Assembly (NCBI GenBank): GCA_034435375.1
Contig: DAOTXR010000027.1
Coordinates: forward strand, 1-15,490
Source of the DNA: DAOTXR01 sp034435375
GTDB lineage: Bacteria; Chloroflexota; Anaerolineae; Aggregatilineales; UBA3940
Direction of reading: 5' to 3'
Length of the DNA stretch: 15,490 nt
The number at the start of each line of letters is the position of its first letter. The first letter of the stretch is position 1. A program made the position numbers and the translations under genes. Of the stretch, positions 15,048 to 15,490 are shown piece after piece. Under the pieces are notes generated by a model, which saw only the letters and a list, made by a program, of their open reading frames with translations, was not told the DNA's origin and did no database searches.

Positions 15048-15142
15048 GGGGCCTCAATGTGAACCGTTCAGGGACCATTCAGATGGCAATCCAACGCTGA
15101 CAGCTCTACAGCATAGTCCTTTTTGGCCCGGCAGACAAACAG

Positions 15143-15170
15143 ACCGGGGAGGCCTCGCCGCCTCCCCGGT
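15143..15170 (-). terminator. Strong GC hairpin in the ArsR leader, possible attenuator
   Basis: A perfect 11-bp stem, ACCGGGGAGGC (15143-15153) and GCCTCCCCGGT (15160-15170), with a 6-nt loop. On the minus strand it is followed by CTGTTTGTCTG, a poor but T-rich tract. It lies about 90 to 118 bases into the predicted leader, upstream of the regulator's ribosome site. It could stop transcription early, stabilise the leader, or end a short RNA made from the same promoter. Confidence 0.5.
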
Positions 15171-15181
15171 AGACGCTATCT

Positions 15182-15213
15182 CGCCAGGTGCAGGCGCCAC
15201 TGCAACACTGGCG
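15182..15213 (-). repeat. First leader hairpin upstream of ArsR gene
   Basis: On the minus strand, CGCCAG (15213-15208) pairs with CTGGCG (15187-15182), and an inner TGCAG pairs with CTGCA after a small internal loop, around a 6-nt loop. It precedes the stronger hairpin at 15143-15170 by about 11 bases. Two such stems in a row suggest a folded 5' leader rather than chance. Confidence 0.45.
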
Positions 15214-15243
15214 TGGGGTGGTCATCCCCCTGTGCTGACCCAG

Positions 15244-15257
15244 TAGATAAATATCTA
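15244..15257. promoter_or_regulatory. Candidate ArsR operator palindrome
   Basis: TAGATAAATATCTA is a palindrome of two 6-bp arms around AA, in otherwise GC-rich DNA. It lies just downstream of the -10 box of the regulator's promoter, about +4 to +17 relative to the expected start near 15260. AT-rich inverted repeats overlapping the promoter are typical of ArsR-family autoregulation. That this protein binds it is an inference from position. Confidence 0.6.
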
Positions 15258-15266
15258 ACTGCCTGA

Positions 15267-15295
15267 ATCATAGACCATTCGCGCAGTTCTGTCAA
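15267..15295 (-). promoter_or_regulatory. Sigma70-type promoter of the ArsR operon
   Basis: On the minus strand a perfect -35 TTGACA (15295-15290) and a -10 TATGAT (15272-15267, one mismatch) are separated by exactly 17 bp. The expected start is near 15260, giving a leader of about 213 nt before the regulator's ATG. No other promoter in the window approaches this quality. Confidence 0.8.
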
Positions 15296-15326
15296 GGGCA
15301 GGGCGGGGGGTGCATTTCAGGGAGCC

Positions 15327-15425
15327 GCCTCACCCCCCGACCTCGCTGACGCTCGGTCTGCCCCCTCTCCACAAGTGGAGAAGGGGAGGGAGAGCCGCCG
15401 GAGGCGGCTTGACCGGGGGTGAGGC
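15327..15425 (+). repeat. Full-length intergenic repeat element, first of a tandem pair
   Basis: This 99-bp copy is bounded by GCCTCACCCCC (15327-15337) and GGGGGTGAGGC (15415-15425). It carries the same internal blocks as 5816-5917, including the GAGCCGCC/GGCGGCTT hairpin. The CCCCTCTCCAC block here pairs almost fully with the following GTGGAGAAGGGG, giving a long central hairpin with a one-base bulge. Confidence 0.9.
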
Positions 15426-15434
15426 TCTGAGTTT

Positions 15435-15490
15435 GCCTCACCCCCCGACCTCGCTGACGCTCGGTCTGCCCCCTCTCCACACAATGGAGA
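15435..15490 (+). repeat. Second tandem repeat copy, cut by the window edge
   Basis: It starts with GCCTCACCCCCC at 15435, 108 bp after the start of the previous copy and separated from it by nine bases. It is identical to that copy through CCCCCTCTCCACA, then diverges slightly before the sequence ends. Whether the right half is present lies outside the window. Confidence 0.85.

Larger units (their letters stand above)
15048..15490. other. Regulatory region and right window edge
   Basis: This 443-bp region contains no convincing gene. From the regulator gene outwards it holds a ~213-nt leader with two hairpins, a promoter with an overlapping palindrome, and two tandem copies of the intergenic repeat running off the right edge. 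The plus-strand open frame at 15046-15246 and the minus-strand one at 15292-15480 come from the leader and the repeats respectively and have no family features. Confidence 0.7.

Noticed and set aside
15292..15480. Open frame with repeated VERGQTERQRGRGV peptide
   Set aside because: It is a translation of the two tandem intergenic repeats, not a protein; the same peptide would appear wherever the repeat occurs.
15327..15490. Possible CRISPR array start
   Set aside because: The repeated unit is about 100 bp with terminal inverted repeats and only a nine-base gap, unlike 20-50 bp repeats with unique spacers; no cas gene is present.

Overview
The window is GC-rich, densely coded bacterial DNA with ten recognisable protein genes. 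No rRNA, tRNA, CRISPR array, transposase or phage gene was seen. The mix of families suggests an uncultured member of the Chloroflexota (Anaerolineae-like): a very long cytosolic PAS/GAF histidine kinase, an ArsR-type regulator with a large N-terminal domain, a DUF6585-like protein, a GT-C-like membrane protein, and a GC-rich intergenic repeat with CCTCACCCCC ends. This placement is an inference; there is no marker gene.

Left part (1-5679). A non-coding edge holds a nested hairpin followed by a T-run, then half a repeat element. Next come a luciferase-like flavin monooxygenase (359-1186, +) and a small SET-domain protein (1363-1728, +). The SET gene converges on, and overlaps by 30 bp, a 1326-residue sensor histidine kinase with five PAS and two GAF domains (1699-5679, -).

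Middle part (5680-11985). This is a carbohydrate-active region. A full repeat element, an intrinsic terminator and a second nested hairpin lie downstream of a minus-strand gene pair: a PF06475-type putative glycolipid-binding protein (7533-8111) and an overlapping GH8 chitosanase/glucanase-like lipoprotein (6163-7536). Diverging from this pair are a cytosolic GH2 beta-glucuronidase lacking the E. coli-type active-site loop (8368-10155, +) and a polytopic GT-C-like membrane protein (10282-11985, +). A plausible division of labour is that the GH8 lipoprotein cuts a polysaccharide outside the cell while the glucuronidase removes terminal uronic acid inside it.

Right part (11986-15490). A minus-strand operon runs from an ArsR-type regulator (13932-15047) through a DUF6585-like membrane protein (13035-13892) to an alpha/beta hydrolase (12036-13025). 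Upstream of the regulator lie a near-perfect sigma70 promoter (TTGACA, 17 bp, TATGAT), a palindrome just after the predicted transcription start, and a ~213-nt leader with two hairpins. This looks like an autoregulated switch and is the most testable regulatory feature here. The window ends in a tandem pair of the repeat element.

I do not see a clear new defence or mobile system. The points most worth a second look are the ArsR operator and structured leader, the ~100-bp repeat family with perfect terminal inverted repeats, the overlapping GH8/PF06475 pair with its apparently leaderless start, and the two nested hairpins.
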